Below, piece by piece: positions 36,750-46,929 of a stretch of 64,000 nucleotides of DNA; the first letter of the stretch is position 1, and each line of letters opens with the position of its first letter. The notes under the pieces were generated by a model, which worked only from the letters and a program-made list of their open reading frames with translations, did no database searches and was not told the origin of the DNA. The position numbers were made by a program, and so were the translations under genes. This DNA comes from Flagellimonas taeanensis (GTDB taxonomy: Bacteria; Bacteroidota; Bacteroidia; Flavobacteriales; Flavobacteriaceae): the NCBI RefSeq assembly GCF_003584105.1, contig NZ_QXFO01000006.1:124001-188000 (forward strand), in the 5' to 3' direction.

Positions 36750-38954
36750 TTACCCTACCAAGGGCGGCCTCTCATTGATGAAGGGCTGGCTGTAATGCCG
36801 CCTGCCCGTAGCTTTGTACAACGCATTGGCCAGTGCACCCACAATTGGTGGCAATGAGGGTTCGCCCAGACCCGTTGGGTCTATACCATTGTCCACAAAG
36901 AAGGTCTCTATTTCCTTGGGCGCCTCGGTATTCCGAATCAATCTGTACCTGTCAAAGTTGGATTGTTCCGGTTTACCATCCTTGAAGGACAAGGCACTAT
37001 AGGTAGCATGGCCGATACCATCCACTATACCACCTTCGACCTGGTTCTTGGCACTCAATGGGTTTACCACAATACCACAGTCCACGGCGCACCATACTTT
37101 GCCCACCTTCGGCATTCCATCACCATCCTCCAAATCCAAAACTTGGGCCACATAGGAATTATGGCAATAGTATGCAGACACTCCACGTGATTTTCCGTTG
37201 GGATTGCTGGTCCAATTGGATTTTTCCTTCACCAACTTGAGTACTCCGGCATAACGCTCGGGGTCGTAATCGTTTGTCTCAGGTTCGCCCACAGGATTGT
37301 TGATGGCCCTGTCAAAGAGCTCCAACCTGAACTCAATGGGGTCTTTTCCAGAAGCCTCTGCCACCTCATCCATAAAGGCCTGTTCCGCACCTGCTATAAA
37401 GTTGGAACGTGGCGCTCGCCATGCACCTGTGGTCACATTGGTCTGCAAACTGTGTTTTTCTGCCAAATAGTTGTCCACGGCACCCGCTGGAAAACGGTTT
37501 TCAAATATGAGGTCGTCATTGGTGCCTGCCCCCCTTACATGCCAAGCGATAAGGTTGCCTTTTTCATCCAACCCTGCTTTATATTTTACTTTATAAGCTG
37601 GTCGATAAGTTCCTTGGGTCATATCGTCCTCCCGGGTATAGACCAACTTTATGGGGGCGTTCATTTTTTGGGATATGACGGCCGCTTCCACGGCAAAGGT
37701 CCCATAGAGACGTCGACCGAAACCACCGCCCATACGGGTCATCATCACATCTATTTTCTCAACGGGCATTCCCAACCTGGACGCCAAGGTCAGCTCCAAA
37801 AACTCCGGGGTCTGTATCGGTCCCAACAGTTCTGCTTTCTCGGGAGTGACGTGCGCAAAAAAGTTCATCGGTTCCATGGTATTGTGGGCCAGATAGGGCG
37901 CCGAATAGGTGCTTTCCACAATCTTGGCCGCTTTTTTAAAGGCCGCTTCCACATCACCATCCTTACGTGCCGGTTGCTCGGGAGCTTTCTCAAGTAACGC
38001 GGTCAAGGCCTCATCATGGTATGCGGTGCTTTCCAGTTTGGAATCTTCCTGCCATTCCACTTCCAGTGCTTTCTTGGCCTGCATACATTCCCAGGTACTG
38101 TTGCCCACAATGGCCACAAGTTCGGGAATCCCTCCCCCATCGGACCATTGCTTTTCCGTGTCTTCCGGATAAACCTCAAAATGGAACACATCTTTGATGC
38201 CGGGCATCGATTTCACCGATTCGGCATTCATTCCTTTATATTTCATCCCAAAAGCGGGAGGATGTACGATCATGGCGGTCAACATCCCTTCGCGCTGTAC
38301 ATCAAGACCAAACAATGGCTTTCCTGTGACGATTTTTTCTCCATCCACATTTTTGATGTCCGTACCTATGATCGAAAAATTCGTATTTTCTTTTAGTTCA
38401 ACTTCCTCTGGCACTTCAATGCCCGTGGCGGCAGAGGCCATTTCACCAAAACCGGCCGATTTGCCACTGGCTTCATGCATCAATTGCCCTTCTTTTGTAG
38501 TGATTTCACTGAAAGGGACCTGCCAAGCCTGTGCGGTGGCCTCTTTCAACATATGACGGGCAGTTGCACCGGCCATACGGAGGCTTTCCCACCCTTGTCG
38601 GATGGACTGGCTACCTCCGGCCAATTGTCTTGTAAAAATTGTGGTGTTCAAAGGAGCTTGTTCCACAATCACATCTTTCCAGGCCACATCCAGTTCTTCT
38701 GCAATGATCATGGGCATGGCAGTCTTTACGTTCTGACCAATCTCTGGGTTGGGCGACATGATGGTCACCAGGCCATTGTCCCCCACTTTGAGAAAGCCAT
38801 TCAGCTCGAACCATTCCTTGGGCAAACTCCTGACCTGTTCTGGGGTCATTTTACAGGATGCCAACCAATTGAATCCCAGAACCAGTCCTCCACCGGCCAA
38901 ACCTGTATTTCGTATGAAGGCCCGTCGGCCAATTTTTGTCTTTACAAGTGTCAT
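36750..38954 (-). CDS. Xanthine-dehydrogenase-type molybdopterin-binding subunit (IorB-like), Tat-exported
   Basis: The 734-residue protein begins with a twin-arginine signal (GRRAFIRNTGLAGG) with a Cys in a lipobox-like position (FNWLASC). It then has the large molybdopterin subunit of the xanthine oxidase family, isoquinoline oxidoreductase branch: GGSQSIRQGWESLRMAGA, RMGGGFGRRLYGTFAVEA, and TGAWRAPRSNFIAGAEQAFM. It oxidises an aldehyde or an N-heterocycle in the periplasm. It is 25 bases downstream of its small subunit. No cytochrome subunit or XdhC chaperone gene is adjacent. Confidence 0.9.
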   Translation of the reverse strand: MTLVKTKIGRRAFIRNTGLAGGGLVLGFNWLASCKMTPEQVRSLPKEWFELNGFLKVGDNGLVTIMSPNPEIGQNVKTAMPMIIAEELDVAWKDVIVEQAPLNTTIFTRQLAGGSQSIRQGWESLRMAGATARHMLKEATAQAWQVPFSEITTKEGQLMHEASGKSAGFGEMASAATGIEVPEEVELKENTNFSIIGTDIKNVDGEKIVTGKPLFGLDVQREGMLTAMIVHPPAFGMKYKGMNAESVKSMPGIKDVFHFEVYPEDTEKQWSDGGGIPELVAIVGNSTWECMQAKKALEVEWQEDSKLESTAYHDEALTALLEKAPEQPARKDGDVEAAFKKAAKIVESTYSAPYLAHNTMEPMNFFAHVTPEKAELLGPIQTPEFLELTLASRLGMPVEKIDVMMTRMGGGFGRRLYGTFAVEAAVISQKMNAPIKLVYTREDDMTQGTYRPAYKVKYKAGLDEKGNLIAWHVRGAGTNDDLIFENRFPAGAVDNYLAEKHSLQTNVTTGAWRAPRSNFIAGAEQAFMDEVAEASGKDPIEFRLELFDRAINNPVGEPETNDYDPERYAGVLKLVKEKSNWTSNPNGKSRGVSAYYCHNSYVAQVLDLEDGDGMPKVGKVWCAVDCGIVVNPLSAKNQVEGGIVDGIGHATYSALSFKDGKPEQSNFDRYRLIRNTEAPKEIETFFVDNGIDPTGLGEPSLPPIVGALANALYKATGRRHYSQPFINERPPLVG

Positions 38955-38979
38955 GATCGTATGTTTTTGGTGTAGTGGA

Positions 38980-39435
38980 TTAAGATTTTGCCGCCATTTT
39001 CACGGCCTTGCGTATTCTAAGATAAGTACCACAACGACAGATATTGCCATTCATGGCATTTTCTATTTCCTCATCCGATGGATTTGGGTTGCTCTCCAAA
39101 AGCGCGGATGCCGTCATGATCTGGCCAGCCTGACAATATCCACATTGGGGCACGTCCACCTCAAGCCATGCTTTTTGTACGGGATGGTCCCCATTTTCGG
39201 ACAGTCCTTCAATGGTAGTGATTTTCTGTTCCCCTATGGAGGATACGGGAAGTACGCATGATCGGGTCGCCTTGCCATCTAAATGTATGGTACAGGCGCC
39301 ACATTGTGCTATGCCACATCCATATTTGGTGCCGACCAAGCTCAAATGATCGCGCAAAACCCATAGGATCGGCGTGGATGGATCTACATCCACCTCTTGT
39401 TTTTTTCCGTTGATGTTTAGTGTATATGTTGCCAT
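38980..39435 (-). CDS. (2Fe-2S)-binding subunit of the molybdoenzyme (IorA-like)
   Basis: The 151-residue protein has a plant-type [2Fe-2S] cluster site ([16 protein letters not shown], then RSC) in the N-terminal half and a second [2Fe-2S] domain with [11 protein letters not shown] and [10 protein letters not shown]. It passes electrons from the Mo site of the subunit encoded next. It has no own export signal and would be carried through the Tat pathway with the large subunit. The pair is likely one transcript. Confidence 0.92.
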   Translation of the reverse strand: MATYTLNINGKKQEVDVDPSTPILWVLRDHLSLVGTKYGCGIAQCGACTIHLDGKATRSCVLPVSSIGEQKITTIEGLSENGDHPVQKAWLEVDVPQCGYCQAGQIMTASALLESNPNPSDEEIENAMNGNICRCGTYLRIRKAVKMAAKS

Positions 39436-39608
39436 GATGTGAAAAATTCCTCTTGAAGTTAAAGATTTCCTTCTAAAGATGGATCACTTTCCTCAAACAA
39501 CCCTAAAAAATTAACACTGATTTTACGTTTTGGAGGACTACTTAAAACCAATATAAATAAGAAGTCTATTTTTATATATGGTTTTCAGGTCCAGCATACG
39601 GTCCAATC

Positions 39609-40442
39609 TTATCGAAACTTCAACCGGGCAAAGACGGGAAGGTGGTCGGAGGGGTACCTAAGGTCTTTGGAATCACTCAAAATGGCACTTTTGTGCACTT
39701 CAAAGGCATCGGAAACAAAAATGTAGTCTATTCTACGATCCACTGGTTTGTCAAAATCAAAACCATTGAAAGTCCCTGTGGGACCAAAGGCATTCTTGCC
39801 GGCTGCGATGTGTGCATCCTTCATTTCACCCAAAATCACCTGGACCCCAATGCTTTCACTGCTTAGGTTGAAATCCCCTGTGAGGACCACGGGCCATCCA
39901 TCCGCATTCAGTTTCTTGATTTTTCTGAGGATAAGTTTGGAGCTTTCCTCCCTCGCCTTCTCACCAACATGGTCAAAATGCGTATTGAACACCATGAATT
40001 TGCGTCCGTCCCCTATATTTTCAAAAAGTCCATAGGTACAGATACGTGGCAAAGCGGCATCCCATCCTTTGGATGGGGTTTCTGGTGTTTCGGACAACCA
40101 AAAGGTGGATTGTCCCAACAATTTCAACTTTTTGGTATTATAAAAAATGGCGGTGAACTCTCCCTTATCGTCCCCTTGGTCACGCCCAACCCCAAAATAG
40201 GTATAGTCTTCCAAACCATTATCGATATCCTTCAACTGATGGACAAGGCCTTCTTGGGTGCCAAAAACATCCGGGGCATAGAAATTCAATTGGGATATGA
40301 GAAACTCTTTGCGATTGTCCCAATTATTAGGTTTGTCATCGGGGTTGTCATACCGAATATTATAGGAAATGACATCGATTGTTTGACTTTGTACATTGAA
40401 AAAAGTACCTATCGCAAAAAGGGCTATATAAATATTTTTCAT
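39609..40442 (-). CDS. Secreted endonuclease/exonuclease/phosphatase (EEP) family protein
   Basis: The 277-residue protein has a signal peptide (MKNIYIALFAIGTFFNVQSQ) and a complete EEP catalytic set: VISYNIRYD, FGTQEG, FNTHFDHVG, LTGDFNLSS, DRRIDYIFV and SDHLP. Such proteins act on phosphodiesters of sugars, lipids or nucleic acids. It overlaps the sulfatase gene by four bases (ATGA) and is the last gene of the polysaccharide locus, so it probably removes a phosphorus-containing group from the imported glycan. Confidence 0.88.
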   Translation of the reverse strand: MKNIYIALFAIGTFFNVQSQTIDVISYNIRYDNPDDKPNNWDNRKEFLISQLNFYAPDVFGTQEGLVHQLKDIDNGLEDYTYFGVGRDQGDDKGEFTAIFYNTKKLKLLGQSTFWLSETPETPSKGWDAALPRICTYGLFENIGDGRKFMVFNTHFDHVGEKAREESSKLILRKIKKLNADGWPVVLTGDFNLSSESIGVQVILGEMKDAHIAAGKNAFGPTGTFNGFDFDKPVDRRIDYIFVSDAFEVHKSAILSDSKDLRYPSDHLPVFARLKFR

Positions 40443-42067
40443 TGGATGGGTGTTCCTCTCAGTTTTTTGAATGCTTCATACGTTTTGTCCACTTTTTCCT
40501 TGGGAGTGGTCTCAAACTCTTTCTCGGTCACTTTGTAATAGGTCTGCAAACTATCCAATTTTTTGTGCATTACTGTTACGATATCTTTATATTCTTCATC
40601 ATTGATGGCGTTGTGCTGTTCTTTGGGGTCTTTTTCAAGGTCATAGAATTCCCATTCGTCAATATCATCATAAAAATGGATGAGCTTATACCTTTCCGTC
40701 CGTACCCCATATTGCCGTTTTACCATGTGGAAGGCTGGAAAATCGTAGTAGTGATAATATACGGCATCATTGAATTCATTCGTGGACCCTTCCAAGACTT
40801 CGCGGAACGACCTTCCCTGCATTTCAGAGGCATATTCGGCCCCTCCTGCCAAATCCAAGAATGTCGGCGCAAAATCCAGGTTCTGTACCATGGCATCGAT
40901 ATCCGTCCCCGGCTTGATGACACCCGGCAACTGCATCAACAGGGGCATTTTCATGGATTCCTCGTACATGAAACGCTTGTCGAACCACCCGTGTTCCCCC
41001 AAATAAAATCCTTGGTCCGAGGTGTAGACCACCAAAGTGTTCTCGTCCAGTCCGGTTTCTTCCAAATAGTCCAAAATCTTGCCCACGCTTTCATCCACAG
41101 CTTTGACGGTGGCCAAATACTCGTGTAGATAGCGTTGACCTTTCCATTCAGCCAGTTCCTTTCCGTGGAGGCCAGCTTCCCAAAAAGCATTGTTCTTGGG
41201 CAGATAGGCTTCGTCCCAAGCTTTACGTTGTGCCGGGGTCATACGGTCAAAATCCGTAGTCCAAGGATTGTGGGCCAGTTCGGTACTGCCATGTGCTTTG
41301 CTCAATTTGAGATCATGCCCTTCGTACATATCCTTATAAATGGTCTGTTGTTGCTCGGCAGCAGCCTTTTGGTCCACAAATTCAGGAAAATAGGTGTCCG
41401 GCAACGGAAAAGTGATGGAATCGTAGACGTTCAGGTGGCGCAGGGCGGGCATCCAGTTGCGGTGTGGGGCCTTGTGATGTACCATTAAATAAAATGGTTG
41501 CTGGGCACTATCCCTTTGCTTCAACCATTCCAGGCTTTTCTCCGTGATCAAATCCGTGGCATAACCTTCCACCACCGTGGTATCCTTACCTTGGATAAAT
41601 TCCGGATTGTAATAATTTCCCTGATCGTTCAGGATGTCCCAATAATCAAACCCAGTGGGCTCGCCATGCAAATGCCATTTTCCCACGATGGCCGTTTCGT
41701 AGCCCAGTTTTTTCAAGTGTTTGGGCAATGTGGGCTGATTGTTATCGAACTGTTCCCCGTTCATGCGAAAGCCGTTGATATGGCTGTGCTTCCCGGTCAG
41801 GATCACCGCCCTGCTCGGGCCACATATCGAATTGGTGCAAAAATTGTTTTGAAAGATGGCACCGTTCTTGGCAATGCGGTCAATATTGGGCGTGGGCGCC
41901 AATTTGCCCAGTTCGTGCCCATAAGCGCTGATGGCCTGAAAGGCATGGTCATCCGACATGATGAAAATGATATTCGGCGGACCCTTGACCACTTCCTCTT
42001 TTGGTTTTTCCTGTCGTTTACAGGCCAAAACCAGTACCAAACCTACCAATATCCATCCAATCCGCAT
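40439..42067 (-). CDS. Sulfatase lipoprotein (formylglycine-type)
   Basis: The 542-residue lipoprotein (VLACK, Cys16) belongs to the S1 sulfatase family. The metal site includes D39-D40 (FIMSDDHA), and the formylglycine motif is C82-G-P-S-R86 (SICGPSRAV). Later, YTSDQGFYLGEHGWFDKRFMYEE completes the site. It removes a sulfate ester, though phosphodiester hydrolysis by this superfamily is possible. It is in the polysaccharide locus, six bases downstream of the GH3 gene, and overlaps the EEP gene. Confidence 0.92.
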   Translation of the reverse strand: MRIGWILVGLVLVLACKRQEKPKEEVVKGPPNIIFIMSDDHAFQAISAYGHELGKLAPTPNIDRIAKNGAIFQNNFCTNSICGPSRAVILTGKHSHINGFRMNGEQFDNNQPTLPKHLKKLGYETAIVGKWHLHGEPTGFDYWDILNDQGNYYNPEFIQGKDTTVVEGYATDLITEKSLEWLKQRDSAQQPFYLMVHHKAPHRNWMPALRHLNVYDSITFPLPDTYFPEFVDQKAAAEQQQTIYKDMYEGHDLKLSKAHGSTELAHNPWTTDFDRMTPAQRKAWDEAYLPKNNAFWEAGLHGKELAEWKGQRYLHEYLATVKAVDESVGKILDYLEETGLDENTLVVYTSDQGFYLGEHGWFDKRFMYEESMKMPLLMQLPGVIKPGTDIDAMVQNLDFAPTFLDLAGGAEYASEMQGRSFREVLEGSTNEFNDAVYYHYYDFPAFHMVKRQYGVRTERYKLIHFYDDIDEWEFYDLEKDPKEQHNAINDEEYKDIVTVMHKKLDSLQTYYKVTEKEFETTPKEKVDKTYEAFKKLRGTPIQ

Positions 42068-42073
42068 GATATT

Positions 42074-44341
42074 CTATTTTAAAATGAATGCTTGTGATAA
42101 TTGGGCATCCGAATTGGTTCCGACAAACACTTCAAACTCCCCAGATTCAGAAACAAACTCCAATTGACTGTTGTAAAATTTCAAATCGTCGGGCGACAAG
42201 ATGATGGTGATTTCCTTCTTTTCCCCTTTCTTCAAAAACACTTTCTGAAAGCCTTTCAATTCGCGTTTGGGAGGGGTTATGCTCCGTACCATATCCTTTA
42301 CATACAACTGTACCACTTCTTCCCCATCAAAATTGCCCGTATTGGCAACAGTCACGGTAGCAGAAATCGATTCTCCCTGACCAATAGATTGTTTGTCTAA
42401 TTTGAAATCGGAATATGCAAACTGGGTATAGCTCAACCCGTATCCAAAAGGCAACAAAGGGGAGTTGGGGGAATCCAGATAATTGGACCTGAATTTCTGG
42501 AATTCATCGCTTTCTGGGGCCGGTCTACCGGTATTCTTTGTGCTGTAATAAATGGGAATCTGCCCCACATTCCGTGGCCAGGTCACCGTCAATTTTCCAG
42601 AAGGGTTGTAATCGCCAAAAACCACATCGGCAATGGCATTGCCTGCCTCCACACCGGGATGCCAAACTTGCAGGATGGCAACAGGCAGTTCAAATTCTTC
42701 GGGGATGGTCAAGGGGCGACCACTCATCAAGACCAAGGCCACGGGTTTACCAGTGTTGACCAATGCCTGGATGAGTTTCTTTTGACTGTCCGGAATCGAA
42801 ATATCGGTGCGACTGGCCGCTTCTCCTGTCATTTCGGTTGCTTCGCCCACCACTGCCACGACCACATCGGAATTTTTCGCCAAGGCAACGGCTTCTTCCA
42901 CCATCACTTCTGGGGAACGTCTATCAATTTCGATACGGGGACCGAATACGTTCACTTTTTTGGCAAACTCAGGGTCATCTGAAACATTGGCCCCTTTGGC
43001 ATATTGGATAGTGGCGTTGGGAGCCACATTTTTGAAACCTTCCAAAATGGTCACGGCCAAGCTTACATCTCCCGTGGGTGCCCAAGTGCCCAACATATTG
43101 TTCCGGCTATCGGCCAACGGCCCGATCAGGGCAATCTTTTTGTTTTTTTGAAGCGGCAATAGTTGGTTTTCATTTTTCAACAACACAAAGGAATGTGCGG
43201 CCAATTTCCGGGCCAAGGCCCTATTTTCTTTGGTAAGGATATCCTTTTCGGGACGCTTGCTGTCCAAATATCGGTACGGATCTTCAAAAAGTCCGGAAAT
43301 ATATTTGGCTTCCAAAACTCTTCGGCAGGCACTGGTGATCTCTTCCTCGGTCACTTTTCCTTCATCCAATGATTTTTTTAAGGTGGTCAAAAAACCTTCG
43401 CCCACCATGTCCATATCCAACCCTGCTTTGAGGGCCAGGGCGGAAACGGCCTGCAAATCGCCTAGGCCATGTGCAATCATTTCGTTGAGAGAGGTATAGT
43501 CCGACACCACAAATCCCTTGAAACCCCATCGATCGCGAAGCAAATCGGTCAGCAACCATTTGTTGCCCGTTGCAGGAATGCCGTCCACATCGTTGAACGA
43601 GGTCATGAAACTGGCGGCCCCTGCATCCAAAGCGGCTTTATAAGGAGGCAGATATTGATTGAACATCTTCACCTTACTCATATCCACCGAATGGTAATCC
43701 CGGCCCGCTTCTGCGGCACCGTAGAGGGCAAAGTGTTTCACACAGGCCAGCATGGTGTGGGCTGCAGCCAAATCATTGCCTTGATATCCCTTCACCATGG
43801 CCTCGGCAATTTTGGAACCCAAATAGGGGTCTTCCCCTGCTCCCTCGGCTATCCGTCCCCAACGTGGATCACGGGCAATGTCCACCATAGGGGAGAAATT
43901 CCAGTTGATGCCATCTGCAGTGGCTTCCCGAGCGGCCATCTGGGCAGCTTGTTCCACCAACTCCATGTCCCAACTGGCCGACAATCCCAAAGGGATCGGG
44001 TAGGTGGTCTTGTAGCCATGGATCACATCGGAACCAATGAGCAACGGTATACCCAATCGGCTTTCCTTTACGGCCAGTTCCTGCGCCACCCGTACTTTAT
44101 CGGGTCCGGCCACGCCAAATAGGCCACCCACTTGGCCAGCCTTGATCTTGGCCTCCACGTTCTTACTGACCACTTCCCCTGTGGCGACACCCCCACCAGG
44201 AGTCAAAAGGTTGAGTTGGCCTATCTTTTCCTCTATGGTCATCTTTTGCAAAAGTGCCTCCACCTCGGGGATTCGTTGTTGGGCATTTGCTCCCCAGAAA
44301 GAGAGCACAACTAGGGCTATCACTATTTTTTTTGTGGACAT
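42074..44341 (-). CDS. bglX: GH3 beta-glucosidase
   Basis: The 755-residue protein starts at the ATG at 44341 with a signal peptide (MSTKKIVIALVVLSFWGANA). It has the GH3 N-terminal barrel with KHFALYGAAEAGRDY and nucleophile D281 in FKGFVVSDYTSL, the C-terminal sandwich, and an FnIII-like end. It should act in the periplasm on oligosaccharides released by the GH144 enzymes; GH3 members of Bacteroides act on beta-1,2-glucosides in such loci. It sits 25 bases downstream of the GH43 gene and six upstream of the sulfatase. Confidence 0.92.
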   Translation of the reverse strand: MSTKKIVIALVVLSFWGANAQQRIPEVEALLQKMTIEEKIGQLNLLTPGGGVATGEVVSKNVEAKIKAGQVGGLFGVAGPDKVRVAQELAVKESRLGIPLLIGSDVIHGYKTTYPIPLGLSASWDMELVEQAAQMAAREATADGINWNFSPMVDIARDPRWGRIAEGAGEDPYLGSKIAEAMVKGYQGNDLAAAHTMLACVKHFALYGAAEAGRDYHSVDMSKVKMFNQYLPPYKAALDAGAASFMTSFNDVDGIPATGNKWLLTDLLRDRWGFKGFVVSDYTSLNEMIAHGLGDLQAVSALALKAGLDMDMVGEGFLTTLKKSLDEGKVTEEEITSACRRVLEAKYISGLFEDPYRYLDSKRPEKDILTKENRALARKLAAHSFVLLKNENQLLPLQKNKKIALIGPLADSRNNMLGTWAPTGDVSLAVTILEGFKNVAPNATIQYAKGANVSDDPEFAKKVNVFGPRIEIDRRSPEVMVEEAVALAKNSDVVVAVVGEATEMTGEAASRTDISIPDSQKKLIQALVNTGKPVALVLMSGRPLTIPEEFELPVAILQVWHPGVEAGNAIADVVFGDYNPSGKLTVTWPRNVGQIPIYYSTKNTGRPAPESDEFQKFRSNYLDSPNSPLLPFGYGLSYTQFAYSDFKLDKQSIGQGESISATVTVANTGNFDGEEVVQLYVKDMVRSITPPKRELKGFQKVFLKKGEKKEITIILSPDDLKFYNSQLEFVSESGEFEVFVGTNSDAQLSQAFILK

Positions 44342-44366
44342 GATTCGGTTGTTTTGTTTTGGTATT

Positions 44367-46136
44367 CTATTCTGATTTGACAATGGTTGTCCGCTCGGAG
44401 ATTCCATTGTTGTTAAAGGCCTCTATCTGAAAATAGTAGGCATCCGTTCGGTCCATCCCGGAGAAATAATATTCGTTTTTCCCATAGACCATGATGCTTC
44501 CGTAGAGCTTGTCCTCCGATTTTCCAAAGTAAATGACATAGCCATCGGCAAGGTCGTTTTGCTTCCATCTAAGCCAAGAGTTCCTTCGTTCCCCAAACTT
44601 TTCCGGACTGGAGCGCAACACGACAAAGTCGTCAACCTTAGCGGGCTTTTCACCGGCGCCCTTGCCGAAGACTCGAAAACCGCTCAGGGCAAACTTTCCC
44701 GTGGGCATTTTGATGTTCTCGATCTTTAGGTATCTGGCCTGTGCCGCCTTCTTCAATTCAATATAGTCATGGGGCACATCGATCTGGTTCTTGCTCTTGT
44801 CCACCAACAGGGTCCACTTTTTTCCATCGTTGGAACCATAGATTTTGTATTGGTGATAGACGCCTTCCGATTTTCCCAAAAACTCGGCGTCCTGATCGGC
44901 ATAATTGATCTGTATGGCATGAATGGTGGAGACTTCTCCAAGGTCGGTCTGAAACCATTCGCCCTTGTTGCCTGTTTTGGCACTCCAATAGGTCTTCATG
45001 TCCTCGTCCACGGCAAAATTGGGTTGATACCCTCCCAAGGTGGAAGAGGCTTGAACGGGTTTGTTGTAGTTCAGGACCATCCAGCCTGTGAACAGCCCTT
45101 GGATATGATCTGCATTTTCCTTTGGAAGATAGGTCGGGTAATCACCGTAAGCGGTATTGCAGTACATGACATCCTCTTGGTCAAAACCAGCTGGCCAAAT
45201 GCCTATTCGACGTTCAAAACTGTTCTTTTGGTTCAAAATGATGGTGGATACATGCCACCAATTGCCATAGGTATCTTGATAGGTTGCGCCATGGCCTGCT
45301 CCCCTTGCAAAACCTCCGGGTTTGTATGAAAAGGGATTATGATCTTGATAGGCGAAGGCCTCCAAAGGCTTATCGCTCACATACACCCCATCGCCATAAC
45401 CGCTAAATTCGGTACCGGGGGCTCCGTATTGAAGGTAATATTTTCCATTGTGCTTAGTCACCCAAGCGCCCTCCATAAAAGGTTGGAGAAACGTATTGTC
45501 GTTATGCTCACCAAAACGTTCCCATCCGTGGTCTTCCGGGACTAGGGAAATCAGCGGCTTTACGTAGCCTTCCGATTGTAGGGTCTTGGTGTTGATCTCG
45601 GTACCCAAAAGAGGGAATACATTGCTGGAACCCCAATACATGTAGAGCTTGTCAGTATCTTCTTCGTACAAAAAACCGGGGTCCCAGGCGCCTGCCTTCA
45701 AGGAATCCACTGCGATTTCCCAGTTGTCCGTGGTCGGGTCCTTGCTTTTCCACATCGAAAATGCAGCGCCGTGCGTGGAGCCGATCAAATACAGTTCATC
45801 CTTCATCACGAAGGCTGCAGGGGCACATAGCTCGTCATAAACCTTGTTCCTTTCCCTCAAAAATTTTCTTGGGATGAATTTCCAGTCGTACATGTCATCA
45901 CTCCACCAATAGCCCCACTGGTTGGTAGAAAAGAGAAAGTATTTGTCCTTGAATGTGACAATTACCGGGTCTGCCGTGGCCCTATGCTTGCCGTGGGTGG
46001 CAAAATTGGGGATGGGCGTATATCCATAATCAATATTGATGGGATTACAATAGGTTTTTTGCTGCGCCCGTAACTCCATTTGGAATGACAACAGAACTAC
46101 GGAACATATGCAGCACACCCTTGTTTTCAATCCCAT
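44367..46136 (-). CDS. GH43-like glycosidase with F5/8 type C (CBM32-like) and FnIII-like domains
   Basis: The 589-residue protein has a signal peptide ending ELRAQ. A five-bladed GH43 domain follows, with likely catalytic D56 (ATADPVIV), D152 (WDPGFLY) and E222 (FMEGAWV). Next come an F5/8 C-type (discoidin) domain, about residues 350-480 (YWSAKTGNKGEWFQTDLGEV), and an FnIII-like end. GH43 enzymes remove arabinose, xylose or galactose side units; here the substrate is not known. It lies three bases from the esterase gene in the locus. Confidence 0.88.
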   Translation of the reverse strand: MGLKTRVCCICSVVLLSFQMELRAQQKTYCNPINIDYGYTPIPNFATHGKHRATADPVIVTFKDKYFLFSTNQWGYWWSDDMYDWKFIPRKFLRERNKVYDELCAPAAFVMKDELYLIGSTHGAAFSMWKSKDPTTDNWEIAVDSLKAGAWDPGFLYEEDTDKLYMYWGSSNVFPLLGTEINTKTLQSEGYVKPLISLVPEDHGWERFGEHNDNTFLQPFMEGAWVTKHNGKYYLQYGAPGTEFSGYGDGVYVSDKPLEAFAYQDHNPFSYKPGGFARGAGHGATYQDTYGNWWHVSTIILNQKNSFERRIGIWPAGFDQEDVMYCNTAYGDYPTYLPKENADHIQGLFTGWMVLNYNKPVQASSTLGGYQPNFAVDEDMKTYWSAKTGNKGEWFQTDLGEVSTIHAIQINYADQDAEFLGKSEGVYHQYKIYGSNDGKKWTLLVDKSKNQIDVPHDYIELKKAAQARYLKIENIKMPTGKFALSGFRVFGKGAGEKPAKVDDFVVLRSSPEKFGERRNSWLRWKQNDLADGYVIYFGKSEDKLYGSIMVYGKNEYYFSGMDRTDAYYFQIEAFNNNGISERTTIVKSE

Positions 46137-46139
46137 TGC

Positions 46140-46928
46140 TTACTGATTTTGCCTTTTATGTGAAAACAACCATGGCAAGAGTTCTGGTTCCGCAAAAGCA
46201 GGATCCCAACTGCCGTGATTGGCGAAATCATATAGGGTGAATTTTGGGTAGACCCCTGTCTTAAGCAGTGCACTGACCATTTCCATGGACTGGAGTGGGT
46301 TTACCACATTGTCCTGGGCACCATGAAATACCCACAATGGGGTGTTTTTTGCATATCCCGAAACTGAATTGGGATCACCGCCCCCACAAATGGGAATGGC
46401 TGCCGCAAAAGTATCGGGCCTACGGCTCAAAAGTTCGAAACTACCCATTCCTCCCATGGAAAGCCCCATCAGATAAATCTGATCATCATCTGAATAGGGC
46501 TGTTGTATCGTACTGTCCAACAGGTCCATCACCATTTGCATGGGCTTGGTAGGACCCTTATCATATTTAAAAGTGAGTTTTATAGGGTAGGTACTTCGGT
46601 CCACATCCACGTTGGACCAATAACTTTCCTTGGGGCATTGTGGGAATATGACAATGGCAGGATAGCGTTCCTGAAGGTAATCCGTGGCGAAGAGCTTGCC
46701 CCCGTGGACCAGTTGGCTCTCATTGTCGTTTCCACGTTCCCCTGCACCGTGCAAAAAGAGGATGACGGGATAGGTTTCGGTCTCCTTGAAATCTTTGGGG
46801 TACATGATCCGATACCTTAAGGTATCGTTTCCTTGAATGAGCATTTTTTGCTCATACTTGGATTGCCACTGGGCATTTCCCAAGGCACAGGCCAAAAATA
46901 ATAGCGGTAACAAGAATTGTCTTTTCAT
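46140..46928 (-). CDS. Secreted alpha/beta-hydrolase esterase
   Basis: The 262-residue protein starts at the ATG at 46928 with a signal peptide (MKRQFLLPLLFLACALGNAQ). It has the alpha/beta-hydrolase fold with the nucleophile in GLSMGG (S157), D206 (HGAQDNVVN) and H238 (FANHGSW). It resembles CE1-like or phospholipase/carboxylesterase members used to remove ester substituents from glycans. It is one base after the GH144 gene and three bases before the GH43 gene, which ties it to the same substrate. Confidence 0.88.
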   Translation of the reverse strand: MKRQFLLPLLFLACALGNAQWQSKYEQKMLIQGNDTLRYRIMYPKDFKETETYPVILFLHGAGERGNDNESQLVHGGKLFATDYLQERYPAIVIFPQCPKESYWSNVDVDRSTYPIKLTFKYDKGPTKPMQMVMDLLDSTIQQPYSDDDQIYLMGLSMGGMGSFELLSRRPDTFAAAIPICGGGDPNSVSGYAKNTPLWVFHGAQDNVVNPLQSMEMVSALLKTGVYPKFTLYDFANHGSWDPAFAEPELLPWLFSHKRQNQ

Positions 46929-46929
46929 A

